12,842 nucleotides of DNA from an uncultured Isosphaeraceae bacterium (GTDB lineage Bacteria; Planctomycetota; Planctomycetia; Isosphaerales; Isosphaeraceae): the NCBI GenBank assembly GCA_937907405.1, contig CALCIC010000884.1, positions 1 through 12,842 of the forward strand, given 5' to 3'. The position numbers and the translations under genes were made by a program. How positions within the stretch are numbered: the stretch's first letter is position 1; every line of letters starts with the position of its first letter. This document shows positions 1-7,068 of the stretch, one piece after another. A model generated the notes under the pieces. It searched no databases and was not told the origin of the DNA. It saw only the letters and a program-made list of their open reading frames with translations.

Positions 1-430
1 GCTTGACCCGACCGGCGTAGGGGAACAGATGGTGGAGGATCAGCCGCTGGAGCAGGCCGGCGCCGGCGCCGGGGGGGGCGTCGTTTTGCATGGCGATCTT
101 GAAGGGCTCGATCAGCTTGCCGTACTGAACTCCCGAGGGGCAGGCCGATTCGCAGGCCCGGCAGTCGAGGCAGAGGTCAAGGCGCCGGCGGACGTCGGCC
201 CCCATCGCCAGCCGGCCGTCGGTGACGGCCCGCATCAGGTAGATCCGCCCGCGCGGGCCGTCGTTCTCGTCGCCGGTCTCCACGTACGTGGGGCAGCTCG
301 CCGTGCAGAGCCCGCAGTGGACGCACTCCTGGAAGCGGCGGTAGTCGATCCGGTCGGCCAGCCATTCCAGGTCGATCCCGGGGTTCGCCGCGCGTCCTCG
401 ATCGGTCGTCCCGGCCTCCGTCGTCGTCAT
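1..430 (-). CDS. glcF: Glycolate oxidase iron-sulfur subunit GlcF (partial, N-terminal 143 residues)
   Basis: This is the N-terminal part of the iron-sulfur subunit of glycolate oxidase; the gene continues past the left window edge. Two four-cysteine 4Fe-4S motifs are visible: C36-H-C39-G-L-C42-xxx-C46-P (CVHCGLCTASCP) and C87-L-D-C90-R-A-C93-xxx-C97-P. The spacing and the GPRGRIYLM stretch between them are typical of GlcF. In this family GlcF takes electrons from the FAD subunits GlcD and GlcE and passes them to the membrane quinone pool. The chosen ATG has GAGG 9 bases upstream. It starts 30 bases after the glcE stop on the same strand, so it is very likely the last or next-to-last gene of the glc operon. 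The C-terminal cysteine-rich (CCG) domains expected in full GlcF lie outside the window. A lactate-utilisation LutA-like protein is less likely because GlcD and GlcE sit directly upstream. Confidence 0.9.
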   Translation of the reverse strand, partial: MTTTEAGTTDRGRAANPGIDLEWLADRIDYRRFQECVHCGLCTASCPTYVETGDENDGPRGRIYLMRAVTDGRLAMGADVRRRLDLCLDCRACESACPSGVQYGKLIEPFKIAMQNDAPPGAGAGLLQRLILHHLFPYAGRVK

Positions 431-460
431 CGGGTCTTGCCTCACAGCGCGAATTCGGTG

Positions 461-1720
461 TCAGAGGTCGTCCACGAATCGACCCGGATTCATCAGACCG
501 CGGGGGTCGAGCGCCCGCTTGACCTTTCGGGCGAGCGCCCAGTCGGCCCGGGGCTCGCCCCAGACCCGGAGGCGGTCCTTCCAGGGGGTCGGACAGCGGG
601 CGACGATCAGGTTGCCGCCGTCGCGGACGGCCGTCGCCCGGTGCGCGTCGATCGCGGCGGCGGCCCGGTCCTCGGTCCAGTCGCCCAGCCCTCGCATCCG
701 GACGACGCCGTTGCCGGCATGCGCCTGGACGGCCCAGCGCTCGGGGTCGAGGCTGCGGACGAAAGAGGCGACCCGAGACGGCCGCAGGTTGGCGACGCAG
801 GCGAGCGCCCCGGTTTCGCCCGCCTGGAACTCGATCAGGGCCGACCAGAGGGGCTCGGCCTCGGCGTCGCGATGAACCTGGTACTCAAACCCTTCAAGCT
901 CCCGTCCCAGGCGGTCGACCTGCCAGGCGACGGACTCGTCGGCGCCCTCCAACCCGACGACCAGGCTCCAGCCGCCCGCCGCGTCGGCCATGATCCACGA
1001 GGCGGCCGGGTTGAGCAGTTCGATCGCGACGGGGCGGGTCGACGACGCGTCGAGGGCCGCCAGCAGGGGGTCGATCCGGTCGGGGTTCGGGACGCGCGTC
1101 CAGACGAGGGCCGAGGCTTCCGGGAGCGGCCGGACCTTGAGCGTCAACTGGGTGACGACGCCGAGCGTCCCCATCGAGCCGGTCAAGAGCTTGGGGAAGT
1201 CGTAGCCGGCGACGTTCTTGACGACCCGTCCGCCCCCCTTGACCTCGTTTCCGTCGGAGGTCACGAACGAGACGCCGATGATCTGGTCGCGCGGGGGGCC
1301 GAGGCCGAATCGTCGCGGCCCGCTGGCGTTGGTCGCGTACACGCCGCCGATCGTCGCCCGGTCGGCCTGGGGGACGTCGATCAGGAACCGCTGGCGGTGC
1401 TCGGCCAGGACGGACCGGAGCGCGGCGACGGTCATACCGGCCTGGACTGTGATGGTCATGTCGGCGTGCGGATAGTCGATCACCCGGTTCAGGCCCGAGA
1501 CGTCGACCGCCGCGCCCGGCCGACCTGGGGGACGGCCGTAGTCGAGAGCCGTGCGACCGCCCTGGGGGTAGACGGCTCGGCCGGCTTCCGCCTGCCGGGT
1601 CACGGCCTCGCGAACCTCGTCCACAGTGCGTGGGTGGACTGCTTCGGTCGCGAATCGGCCGTCGCCGAGCGGGCCGGCCCCGGGGGCGTCGGGCCAATCG
1701 TTCCCGTGGAGGGGATTCAA
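461..1720 (-). CDS. glcE: Glycolate oxidase FAD-binding subunit GlcE
   Basis: This 419-residue protein of the FAD/FMN-containing dehydrogenase (PCMH) fold is the GlcE subunit of glycolate oxidase. FAD-binding motifs visible are PQGGRT (52-57), the ATIGG..ATNASGPRRFGLG stretch (122-141) and the GGRVVKNVAGYDFPKLL stretch (163-179) followed by GSMGTLGVVT (181-190). The last two are strongly characteristic of GlcE. The length is somewhat above that of many GlcE proteins (about 350), with the extra at both ends. The start appears to be TTG: its TTGA overlaps the stop codon of the preceding gene by four bases, no ATG lies before residue 88, and CGGAG sits about 10 bases upstream. This implies translational coupling to the 299-codon gene before it. 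GlcF follows after 30 bases. In the family GlcE is needed with GlcD and GlcF for activity and is thought to share or transfer flavin electrons. Confidence 0.92.
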   Translation of the reverse strand: MNPLHGNDWPDAPGAGPLGDGRFATEAVHPRTVDEVREAVTRQAEAGRAVYPQGGRTALDYGRPPGRPGAAVDVSGLNRVIDYPHADMTITVQAGMTVAALRSVLAEHRQRFLIDVPQADRATIGGVYATNASGPRRFGLGPPRDQIIGVSFVTSDGNEVKGGGRVVKNVAGYDFPKLLTGSMGTLGVVTQLTLKVRPLPEASALVWTRVPNPDRIDPLLAALDASSTRPVAIELLNPAASWIMADAAGGWSLVVGLEGADESVAWQVDRLGRELEGFEYQVHRDAEAEPLWSALIEFQAGETGALACVANLRPSRVASFVRSLDPERWAVQAHAGNGVVRMRGLGDWTEDRAAAAIDAHRATAVRDGGNLIVARCPTPWKDRLRVWGEPRADWALARKVKRALDPRGLMNPGRFVDDL

Positions 1721-2616
1721 GGCGTCTGCTCCGGAGGCCCGCCTTGTTCGTCCTGGTAGTAGCGCACGTCCTCGCCAGAGAGGACGCGCTCGACCATCTC
1801 TTGAACCCCCCGGATCGCGGCGACGGTCGGCTCGTCGAACGCGCCCGGCCAGGCTTCGGTCATCAAGACCTGGGACTCCAGCGAGAGTCGGTGAAGGGCG
1901 TAGGCCAGCCGCCGCTCGAGTCCGTCCCGGCCTCGGTTTTCCTCCTCCAGGCGGCGGAGGGCTTCGAGCAGCTCGGCGGCCTTGGAGGTCGGAACCGATT
2001 CGCCGCGGCGCAGGAGGGGGAGGAAGCCTTGCGGGTCGGCGTCGCCGACGCCGACGTGGTTCCAGACGAGGTCCAGGGCGCGTCCATCGATCACTTCGGG
2101 GACCATCCTCTCGGAAACGACGGGCTCGACGAACCGCTGCCGCGTCTCGATCCGTATCGTCAGGGGCTTGCCGGGGGGCTCCCCGTTTTGATCCTCGTCG
2201 GGCGTCTCGTCGGCTGCCTCGGCAGCCTGAAAGAAGCCGATGGGGACGGTCATCTCGGGGATGAACGGGGGCTCGCCGGCGGCGCGGTCATGCTGCGGCC
2301 GCCATTCGGCCAGGTATTCAGGATCTTGCGCGATCTCCTTGAGCCCTTCGAGCGGTCCACGCTGGGCCTCGACGTCGGCGACGCGCCGGGAATCGCGCTC
2401 GTTCTCAAGGGCGTGGGCGAGGAGCCGCGTGCAGTATTCCTGGATCGTGGGGACGTCCGCGAGTTCGGCCAGTTGCTCGGCGAGATCGAGCAGGCCGCCC
2501 GGCAAGTAGACGGTAAGGCGCTGGGATTCGTTCTCGTAGCCCGGCAGCCTGTGCTCGCCCGACCGGAAGACCGGGGGCAGCCGCCGCCACCTCGAGAATC
2601 GTTTGCGCTCGGCCAC
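1717..2616 (-). CDS. Unrecognised 299-residue protein embedded in the glc operon, RHH-like N-terminus
   Basis: I do not recognise this protein. Residues 31-71 (SQRLTVYLPGGLLDLAEQLA onward) look like a strand followed by two helices, a pattern resembling ribbon-helix-helix DNA-binding proteins; this is weak inference. A basic N-terminus (RKRFSRWRR) precedes it. Residues 132-150 are acidic and low in complexity. A mostly helical C-terminal region (211-286) contains a long charged helix (ELLEALRRLEEENRGRDGLE) and ends in GEDVRYYQDEQGG. No signal peptide or membrane segment is visible. Translation likely begins at GTG, with GAGGG just upstream. The gene lies 147 bases after glcD and overlaps glcE by four bases, so it is almost certainly translated. 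Its place suggests a role tied to glycolate oxidase, perhaps regulation or assembly, but the sequence does not prove this. It is probably a lineage-specific planctomycete family. Confidence 0.85.
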   Translation of the reverse strand: MAERKRFSRWRRLPPVFRSGEHRLPGYENESQRLTVYLPGGLLDLAEQLAELADVPTIQEYCTRLLAHALENERDSRRVADVEAQRGPLEGLKEIAQDPEYLAEWRPQHDRAAGEPPFIPEMTVPIGFFQAAEAADETPDEDQNGEPPGKPLTIRIETRQRFVEPVVSERMVPEVIDGRALDLVWNHVGVGDADPQGFLPLLRRGESVPTSKAAELLEALRRLEEENRGRDGLERRLAYALHRLSLESQVLMTEAWPGAFDEPTVAAIRGVQEMVERVLSGEDVRYYQDEQGGPPEQTP

Positions 2617-2699
2617 GTCGCCCTCGCCTTTCCGACCATCGACGATCCGCGATCAAACGCCCGAACGCCCCCGCCGCGCCCTGCTCCCGCACCCCCACA

Positions 2700-2728
2700 A
2701 TCATACCCTCGAAACGGCCCGAGGCGAA
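2700..2728 (-). promoter_or_regulatory. Possible internal promoter between glcD and the 299-codon gene
   Basis: On the minus strand TATGAT (2700-2705, five of six to the sigma-70 -10 consensus) lies 17 bases after TTCGCC (2723-2728, a weak -35). Transcription would start near 2693, giving a leader of about 77 bases before the GTG at 2616. It could allow the distal part of the glc operon to be expressed separately from glcD. The -35 match is poor, so this is tentative. Confidence 0.27.
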
Positions 2729-2763
2729 AGTACAGGGCCGAATCGGGTTGTGGTCGTTGCGTC

Positions 2764-4224
2764 TCAGGCCGAGGCGCGACGGCCGGGACTGGCGCGTTCG
2801 ATGCAGGCGCCGCCGGTGGGCAGCAGTTTCGACGGGCTGCAACGGCCGTCGGGGTTGAAGGCGTCGCGGACGGCCGCCATCGCCGCGAGGTCTTCCGGGG
2901 TGAACAGCTTGGGCATCATGGCCATCTTCTCGACCCCGATGCCGTGCTCCCCCGTGACGCTCCCTCCCAGGCGGATGCATTCGTCGAGGATCTCATGGCT
3001 AGCCGCGAGCGCCCGCTGGACCTGGTCGGGGTCGCGTTCGTCGAACATGATGATCGGGTGGATGTTGCCGTCCCCCGCGTGGAAGACGTTGGCGATCCGG
3101 ACGCCGAGCCGCTCCGACACCCCTTCCATGAACCGGAGGATGTGCGGAAGCGCCGTCCGGGGGACGACGCCGTCCTGGGTGCAGAACGTCGGGCTGACGC
3201 GGCCGATGGCGCCGAAGGCCGACTTCCGGCTCTTCCAGATCGCCATGTACTCGGGCTCCTTGCGGGTCCGCCAGGCGATCGCCTTGTCGACCTTGCCGCC
3301 GTGGGCCTGGACGACCTCCGAAATCGCCTGGGCTTCGCGGTCCATCGCCGCCTCGACGCCGTCGACCTCGATGATCAGCACCGCGCCGGCCTCGACCGGG
3401 AAGCCGAAGTGGAAGGCGTCCTCGACGGCCCGGACCATGATGTTGTCGAGCATCTCGAGCGCGGCGGGGACGATCCCGGCGGCGATGATCCCGCTGACGG
3501 CCTCGGTGGCCGACGCCACGCCGTCGAAGACCGCCAGGAGCGTCCGCCCCCCTTCGGGATCGCGGGTCAGGCCGACGATCACCTTGGTGACGATCCCGAA
3601 CGTCCCCTCGCTGCCGACGACCAGGCCGGTCAGGTCGTAACCGGGATCGTCCTCGGCCACGCCGCCGATCTGGACGACCGACGCGTCGGGCAGGACGATC
3701 TCGACCCCCCGGACGTGGTTGACGGTGACGCCGTACTTGAGCGTGTGCGGCCCGCCGGCGTTGGTCGCCACGTTGCCGCCGATGGTGCAGGCCGTCTGGC
3801 TCGACGGATCGGGCGCGTAGTGGACCCCCGTCCCCGCCAGGGCCCGGGTCAGCCAGACGTTCACCGCGCCGGGCTCGACGATCGCGTAGCGGTCGCGGGT
3901 GTTGATCTCAAGGACGCGGTTCATCCGGGTCAGGCAGATCATCACCCCGCCGCCGACCGGCAGCGTCCCCCCGGCGAGGCTCGTCCCCGCCCCCCTGGGG
4001 ACGAACGGGACGTCGTGCCGGTTGCAGACCTGGACGATCGCCACGACGTGCTCGGTGGACGTCGGAAACACCACCACGTCGGGCGCCTGCTTCTCGATCA
4101 CGTAGCCGTCGCATTCGTAGACCAGCATCTCGTCGCGATGATGCAGGACGTTCTCGGCCCCCACGACGGCCGTCAGGTCGGCGAGCAAACGGGAGGCCGT
4201 CGTCGGAGAGGCGGGAGCGGACAT
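2764..4224 (-). CDS. glcD: Glycolate oxidase FAD-linked subunit GlcD
   Basis: This 486-residue FAD-linked oxidase is the catalytic GlcD subunit, which oxidises glycolate (or a similar 2-hydroxy acid such as D-lactate) to the 2-oxo acid. The N-terminal PCMH FAD-binding domain shows PRGAGTSLAGG (76-86), PDPSSQTACTIGGNVATNAG (138-157) and SEGTFGIVT (205-213). The C-terminal FAD-oxidase domain carries the metal and substrate motifs FHAGDGNIHP (381-390) and GEHGIGVEK (425-433). The length fits GlcD (about 490-500). The frame stays open further upstream, but the ATG beginning MSAPASP is preferred: it has AGGA about 11 bases upstream, and homology starts soon after it. It is the first gene of a minus-strand glc operon and is divergent from the glycosyltransferase. 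A D-lactate dehydrogenase of the same superfamily is excluded only by the GlcE and GlcF neighbours. Confidence 0.94.
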   Translation of the reverse strand: MSAPASPTTASRLLADLTAVVGAENVLHHRDEMLVYECDGYVIEKQAPDVVVFPTSTEHVVAIVQVCNRHDVPFVPRGAGTSLAGGTLPVGGGVMICLTRMNRVLEINTRDRYAIVEPGAVNVWLTRALAGTGVHYAPDPSSQTACTIGGNVATNAGGPHTLKYGVTVNHVRGVEIVLPDASVVQIGGVAEDDPGYDLTGLVVGSEGTFGIVTKVIVGLTRDPEGGRTLLAVFDGVASATEAVSGIIAAGIVPAALEMLDNIMVRAVEDAFHFGFPVEAGAVLIIEVDGVEAAMDREAQAISEVVQAHGGKVDKAIAWRTRKEPEYMAIWKSRKSAFGAIGRVSPTFCTQDGVVPRTALPHILRFMEGVSERLGVRIANVFHAGDGNIHPIIMFDERDPDQVQRALAASHEILDECIRLGGSVTGEHGIGVEKMAMMPKLFTPEDLAAMAAVRDAFNPDGRCSPSKLLPTGGACIERASPGRRASA

Positions 4225-4260
4225 CGGGAGGGGATTCCTTTCGGCGCTGACCGGAGTAGG

Positions 4261-4281
4261 GACGACCGAACCTCGATCGTC
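4261..4281. promoter_or_regulatory. Imperfect 9+9 dyad upstream of glcD, possible operator
   Basis: GACGACCGA (4261-4269) and TCGATCGTC (4273-4281) form an inverted repeat with one mismatch around a three-base centre. It lies 37 bases upstream of the glcD start, in the region shared with the divergent glycosyltransferase gene. The position suits a repressor or activator site for the glc operon, but no regulator gene is in the window and the site could be chance in GC-rich DNA. Confidence 0.25.
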
Positions 4282-4319
4282 GCAAATCCAGGCCGCGCCG
4301 AACAGGCCCCATCCCCGCC

Positions 4320-4348
4320 TTGCCCAATCTGGGGGGATCGGGTATTTT
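4320..4348 (+). promoter_or_regulatory. Candidate sigma-70 type promoter of the glycosyltransferase gene
   Basis: TTGCCC (4320-4325) and TATTTT (4343-4348) are separated by exactly 17 bases; each matches four of six consensus positions. The start of transcription would be near 4355, giving a leader of about 78 bases. The tract is AT-richer than its surroundings. This is the best -35/-10 pair seen in the glcD/glycosyltransferase gap. Confidence 0.38.
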
Positions 4349-4420
4349 CCGGCCCTTCCGGCGGGTCGTCGTGTTCCAGGAAGGGACGCCGCGGCTGGCG
4401 ACGGGGTGCGAACGCCAAAC

Positions 4421-4427
4421 GAGGAGG
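4421..4427 (+). promoter_or_regulatory. Ribosome binding site deciding the glycosyltransferase start
   Basis: GAGGAGG lies five bases before the ATG at 4433. It favours that ATG over an in-frame GTG 27 bases upstream, because a start at the GTG would place this strong site inside the coding sequence. Confidence 0.7.
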
Positions 4428-4432
4428 CCGGC

Positions 4433-5707
4433 ATGGACGCCAGCAGCCGCGGGGATACGCCCGGCGCGGGGATTTCCGAATTCACGCCTTCGGCGCCGTC
4501 CGAAGCCCTTCCGCAGGCGCTTCAGGGGCTGCGCGTCGCGCTCGTCCACGACTGGTTGACCGGCATGCGCGGGGGCGAAAAATGCCTGGAAGTGCTCTGC
4601 CGGGCCTTCCCTCGCGCGACGCTTTATACGTTGATCCATCGCAAAGGGTCGACCAGCCCGGCCATCGAGTCGATGACGATCCGGACGTCGCCGCTTCAGG
4701 GGGTGCCGGGGGTGTTCCGCCACTACCGGCATTTGCTGCCGCTGATGCCCGCCGCGGCCGGCCGCTGGAAGCTCAAGAACGTCGACCTGGTCGTGAGCCT
4801 GAGCCACTGCGTCGCCAAGTCGGTCCAGCCTCCAGCGGGCGCGCCGCACGTCTGCTACTGCTTCACGCCGATGCGGTACGCCTGGCAAGGGCGCGACGCG
4901 TATCTCGACGGCTGGTCGGACCGTCCCATCCGCCGCGCGATGGCCCGGTCGGTGCTCGACCACCTGCGCGATTGGGACCGCGACACGTCGAGCCGCGTCA
5001 GCCAGTTCGTGGCGATCTCCGAGACCATCCGCGAGCGGATCGCCGGCTGCTACCGCCGCGACAGCGTCGTCGTCCAGCCGCCGGTCGACACCGACTACTA
5101 TCACCCCGACTCAGCCGCGACGCGCGAGGACTTCCACCTCGTCGTCTCGGCCCTCGTCCCGTACAAGCGCGTCGATCAGGCGATCATCGCATGCAACCGA
5201 TCAGGCCGACGCCTCGTGATCATCGGCGCGGGACCAGAGCGAGCCCGGCTGGAGGCGCTCGCGGGGCCGACCGTGACGTTCCTGGGCTGGCAGTCGGACC
5301 AGGTGATCCGCGACCACTACCGGCGGTGTCGCGCCTTGATCTTCCCGGGCGAGGAAGACTTCGGCATCGTCCCCGTCGAGGCCCTCGCCTGCGGCGCTCC
5401 GGTGATCGCCCTGAAGCGCGGAGGCGCGGCCGAAACCGTCGACGACGCCTTCGGCCGCCTCTATCCCGAGCCCACGGCCGACGCCCTGCGCGCGGCGATC
5501 GACGGCTGGGACGCCGACGGCCGCCCCCACGACCCGGCGTCGGCCCGGCGACGAGCCGAGCTGTATTCGCTGCCGGTCTTCCGCCGACGGTTGCTCGACG
5601 TGCTCGCGGAGACGGCGACGGGTCACGGCCGCCACGCCGGAATTCCCCGACCGCACCTCGCGACCCGGAGCGCGCCCCGGTTCCTCCGCCGACGCGTCCG
5701 GGACTGA
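4433..5707 (+). CDS. Glycosyltransferase family 4 (GT-B fold), WbaZ-like
   Basis: This 424-residue GT4 enzyme likely transfers a sugar, plausibly mannose, from a nucleotide sugar during cell-surface polysaccharide synthesis. The N-terminal Rossmann half contains RVALVHDWLTGMRGGEKCLE (34-53) and the VSLSHCVAKSV and CYCFTPMRYAW segments (121-151), typical of WbaZ-like mannosyltransferases. The C-terminal nucleotide-sugar half has SALVPYKRVDQA (239-250), IIGAGPE (263-269) and the E-x7-E motif (E308 and E316), followed by ALACGAPVIALKRGG (317-331). No signal peptide or membrane segment is present, so it is probably cytoplasmic at the membrane face. The last 25 residues are basic and proline-rich and may be dispensable. 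The gene stands alone, divergent from glcD and convergent with hisE (13 bases apart), so its neighbours do not reveal the polymer it serves. The acceptor sugar is unknown. Confidence 0.9.
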   Translation: MDASSRGDTPGAGISEFTPSAPSEALPQALQGLRVALVHDWLTGMRGGEKCLEVLCRAFPRATLYTLIHRKGSTSPAIESMTIRTSPLQGVPGVFRHYRHLLPLMPAAAGRWKLKNVDLVVSLSHCVAKSVQPPAGAPHVCYCFTPMRYAWQGRDAYLDGWSDRPIRRAMARSVLDHLRDWDRDTSSRVSQFVAISETIRERIAGCYRRDSVVVQPPVDTDYYHPDSAATREDFHLVVSALVPYKRVDQAIIACNRSGRRLVIIGAGPERARLEALAGPTVTFLGWQSDQVIRDHYRRCRALIFPGEEDFGIVPVEALACGAPVIALKRGGAAETVDDAFGRLYPEPTADALRAAIDGWDADGRPHDPASARRRAELYSLPVFRRRLLDVLAETATGHGRHAGIPRPHLATRSAPRFLRRRVRD

Positions 5708-5708
5708 G

Positions 5709-5737
5709 CGAAGCCGGCGGTCAGGACTTCGGCTTCG
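5709..5737. terminator. Weak stem-loop between convergent glycosyltransferase and hisE genes
   Basis: CGAAGCCG (5709-5716) and CGGCTTCG (5730-5737) can pair across a 13-base loop. The stem begins just after the glycosyltransferase stop and overlaps the last codons of hisE. There is no T-run on either strand. The second arm also encodes part of a Lys-Pro repeat, so pairing may be incidental. Confidence 0.2.
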
Positions 5738-6068
5738 GCTTCCGCGCGGCCTTCTCGACGAGGCCGCTCACTCCCGACCGCCGCGCGAGCTCGGCCTCGA
5801 CCTCGTCCCAGGCGATGTCGCGATATCCCAGCAGGACGGCGGTGTGGAAGATCAGGTCGGCCACCTCCTTGACGAGGTGCTCGCGGCCCGCGTCGCCGGG
5901 CTCGTCGCTCGCCTCGACCACCTCGGCGGCTTCCTCGACGATCTTCGCGCCGATCGCCGCCGCCCCCCCCGCCATGAGCTTCGCCACATAGGAAGGCGCG
6001 GCGCTCGCGCCGGCCTTGCGCTCGGCGATCACGCCCATCAGATCCGTCATGATTGCAGAACCCGCCAT
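5721..6068 (-). CDS. hisE: Phosphoribosyl-ATP pyrophosphatase HisE
   Basis: This 115-residue protein hydrolyses phosphoribosyl-ATP to phosphoribosyl-AMP and pyrophosphate, the second step of histidine biosynthesis, in the cytoplasm. It is an all-alpha NTP pyrophosphohydrolase of the MazG-like superfamily. The metal-binding E-x2-E and E-x2-D pairs are visible in KIVEEAAEVVEA (E46, E49) and KEVADLIFHTAVLL (E68, D71). The length is normal for stand-alone HisE, with no fused HisI domain. The C-terminus ends in a short basic Lys-Pro tail. The ATG at 6068 is preferred over Met7 because GAGGAG lies five bases upstream of it. The gene is not beside other his genes here; such scattering is common outside proteobacteria. 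It is divergent from trmB with a 159-base gap. Confidence 0.94.
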   Translation of the reverse strand: MAGSAIMTDLMGVIAERKAGASAAPSYVAKLMAGGAAAIGAKIVEEAAEVVEASDEPGDAGREHLVKEVADLIFHTAVLLGYRDIAWDEVEAELARRSGVSGLVEKAARKPKPKS

Positions 6069-6143
6069 GATGACTCCTCAACCTCAATCCCGACCGACCG
6101 GATTCTCGCTGAACCTCGGTCGCACGGGCCTCCTGTCCGACCC

Positions 6144-6153
6144 TAGAATACCA
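6144..6153. promoter_or_regulatory. Overlapping divergent -10 elements for hisE and trmB
   Basis: The plus strand reads TAGAAT (6144-6149), a good -10 for trmB with a leader of about 72 bases. The minus strand reads TGGTATTCT (6153 to 6145), an extended -10 for hisE with a leader of about 70 bases. The two overlap in the small dyad AGAAT-ACC-ATTCT (6145-6157). No convincing -35 was found for either direction. If functional, the two transcripts would share one melting region. Confidence 0.3.
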
Positions 6154-6227
6154 TTCTCAGCGGCGGCGACGCGACTCGCCCGCCCAACCGCCCTCCCCAC
6201 GACCCCATTGAGGAAAGACGACGCGCC

Positions 6228-6998
6228 ATGGAGCCCTCGGAGATCGAGACGGAATTCGGCGTACCCATCCCGGGGCGGATTCTGTCCCCCGAGCACTGGG
6301 TGAAAACGGGTATCAAGCGGCTTCCCGAGACCGGTCCGCTCGACTGGAAGACGATCTTCGGACGCAACGCGCCGGTCGTGCTCGATCTCGGCTGCGGCAA
6401 CGGTCGGTTCACGCTGGGAAGCGCGCTGGCGAGACCCGAACTCGACCACTTCGCCATCGACGTCCTCCCCATGGTGATCCGGTACGCCACCCGACGCGGC
6501 AACCAGCGCGGGCTGGGCAACGTCCGGTTCGCGGTCAAGGACGCCGAGACGTTCGTCCGGCAGTACGTGGGGGACGCCGGCGTCGCCGAGGTCCACCTCT
6601 ACCATCCCCAGCCCTACCACGACAGCCGCCAGGCGCATCGTCGGCTGTTCACCCCTCGGTTCCTGACCGACGTGCATCGGGCGCTTCAGCCGGACGGCCT
6701 GTTCGTCGTCCAGACCGACAACCCGGACTATTGGGAGTACATGGTCAAGGTCGTCCCCCACTTCTTCGCATTTCAGGAGCAGGTCGAGCCCTGGCCCGAC
6801 AGCCCGTCCGGCCGGACCCGTCGCGAGATCGTCGCCCGCCAGCGCGGGTTGAAGATCTTCCGAGGCGTCGGCCGTCGTCGATCCGACGTCGAGCCGGCCG
6901 CCGCGCTCGAACTGGCGCGATCGCTCCCCGAGCCGAGGTTCCGAAGCCGAGGCCCGTGGTGCGACCTCGACCGCTGGGAGTCGTCGGAACGCTCGTAG
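6228..6998 (+). CDS. trmB: tRNA (guanine-N7-)-methyltransferase family protein TrmB, variant motif
   Basis: This 256-residue SAM-dependent methyltransferase belongs to the TrmB family, which makes m7G46 in tRNA. The SAM-binding motif is LDLGCGNGRFTL (52-63), followed by HFAIDV (74-79). The family signature near the active site, normally PDPWxKxRHxKRR, appears here as HPQPYHDSRQAHRR (126-139), so the usual aspartate is Gln128 and the tryptophan is Tyr130. The second signature, TDNPDYWEYM (163-172), is intact. The RTRREIVARQRG segment (196-207) resembles the conserved T-x-x-E..RG region. About 50 residues of basic tail follow. The nearest purine-rich RBS (GAGG, 6210-6213) is 14 bases from the ATG, slightly far. 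The gene is divergent from hisE and ends before a hairpin. The fold assignment is secure; catalytic equivalence to E. coli TrmB is less so. Confidence 0.85.
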   Translation: MEPSEIETEFGVPIPGRILSPEHWVKTGIKRLPETGPLDWKTIFGRNAPVVLDLGCGNGRFTLGSALARPELDHFAIDVLPMVIRYATRRGNQRGLGNVRFAVKDAETFVRQYVGDAGVAEVHLYHPQPYHDSRQAHRRLFTPRFLTDVHRALQPDGLFVVQTDNPDYWEYMVKVVPHFFAFQEQVEPWPDSPSGRTRREIVARQRGLKIFRGVGRRRSDVEPAAALELARSLPEPRFRSRGPWCDLDRWESSERS

Positions 6999-7008
6999 CG
7001 CAGACGAA

Positions 7009-7030
7009 CGGCCAGCCCGAAGGCTGGCCG
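7009..7030. terminator. Perfect 9-bp tetraloop hairpin, probable bidirectional terminator
   Basis: CGGCCAGCC (7009-7017) pairs perfectly with GGCTGGCCG (7022-7030) around a four-base loop. The loop is CGAA on the plus strand and the very stable TTCG on the minus strand. It begins 10 bases after the trmB stop, and TTGTTTTGT follows about 13 bases later on the plus strand. On the minus strand it lies downstream of the small peptide gene and is followed by TTCGTCT. The T-tracts are weak, but the location between convergent genes supports a terminator. Confidence 0.6.
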
Positions 7031-7068
7031 CGTTGGAATTCGGTTGTTTTGTATTCTTGAACCGTTTC

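Noticed and set aside
29..1759. A 576-codon plus-strand frame at the left edge
   Set aside because: It is the antisense shadow of glcF and glcE, both of which carry clear family motifs.
1630..5991. A 1453-codon open frame on the plus strand
   Set aside because: It lies antisense to glcE, the 299-codon gene and glcD and out of frame over the glycosyltransferase. Its product is low-complexity, rich in Arg, Asp, Gly and Pro, with no family motifs. Open antisense frames are expected from the strong G/C third-position bias.
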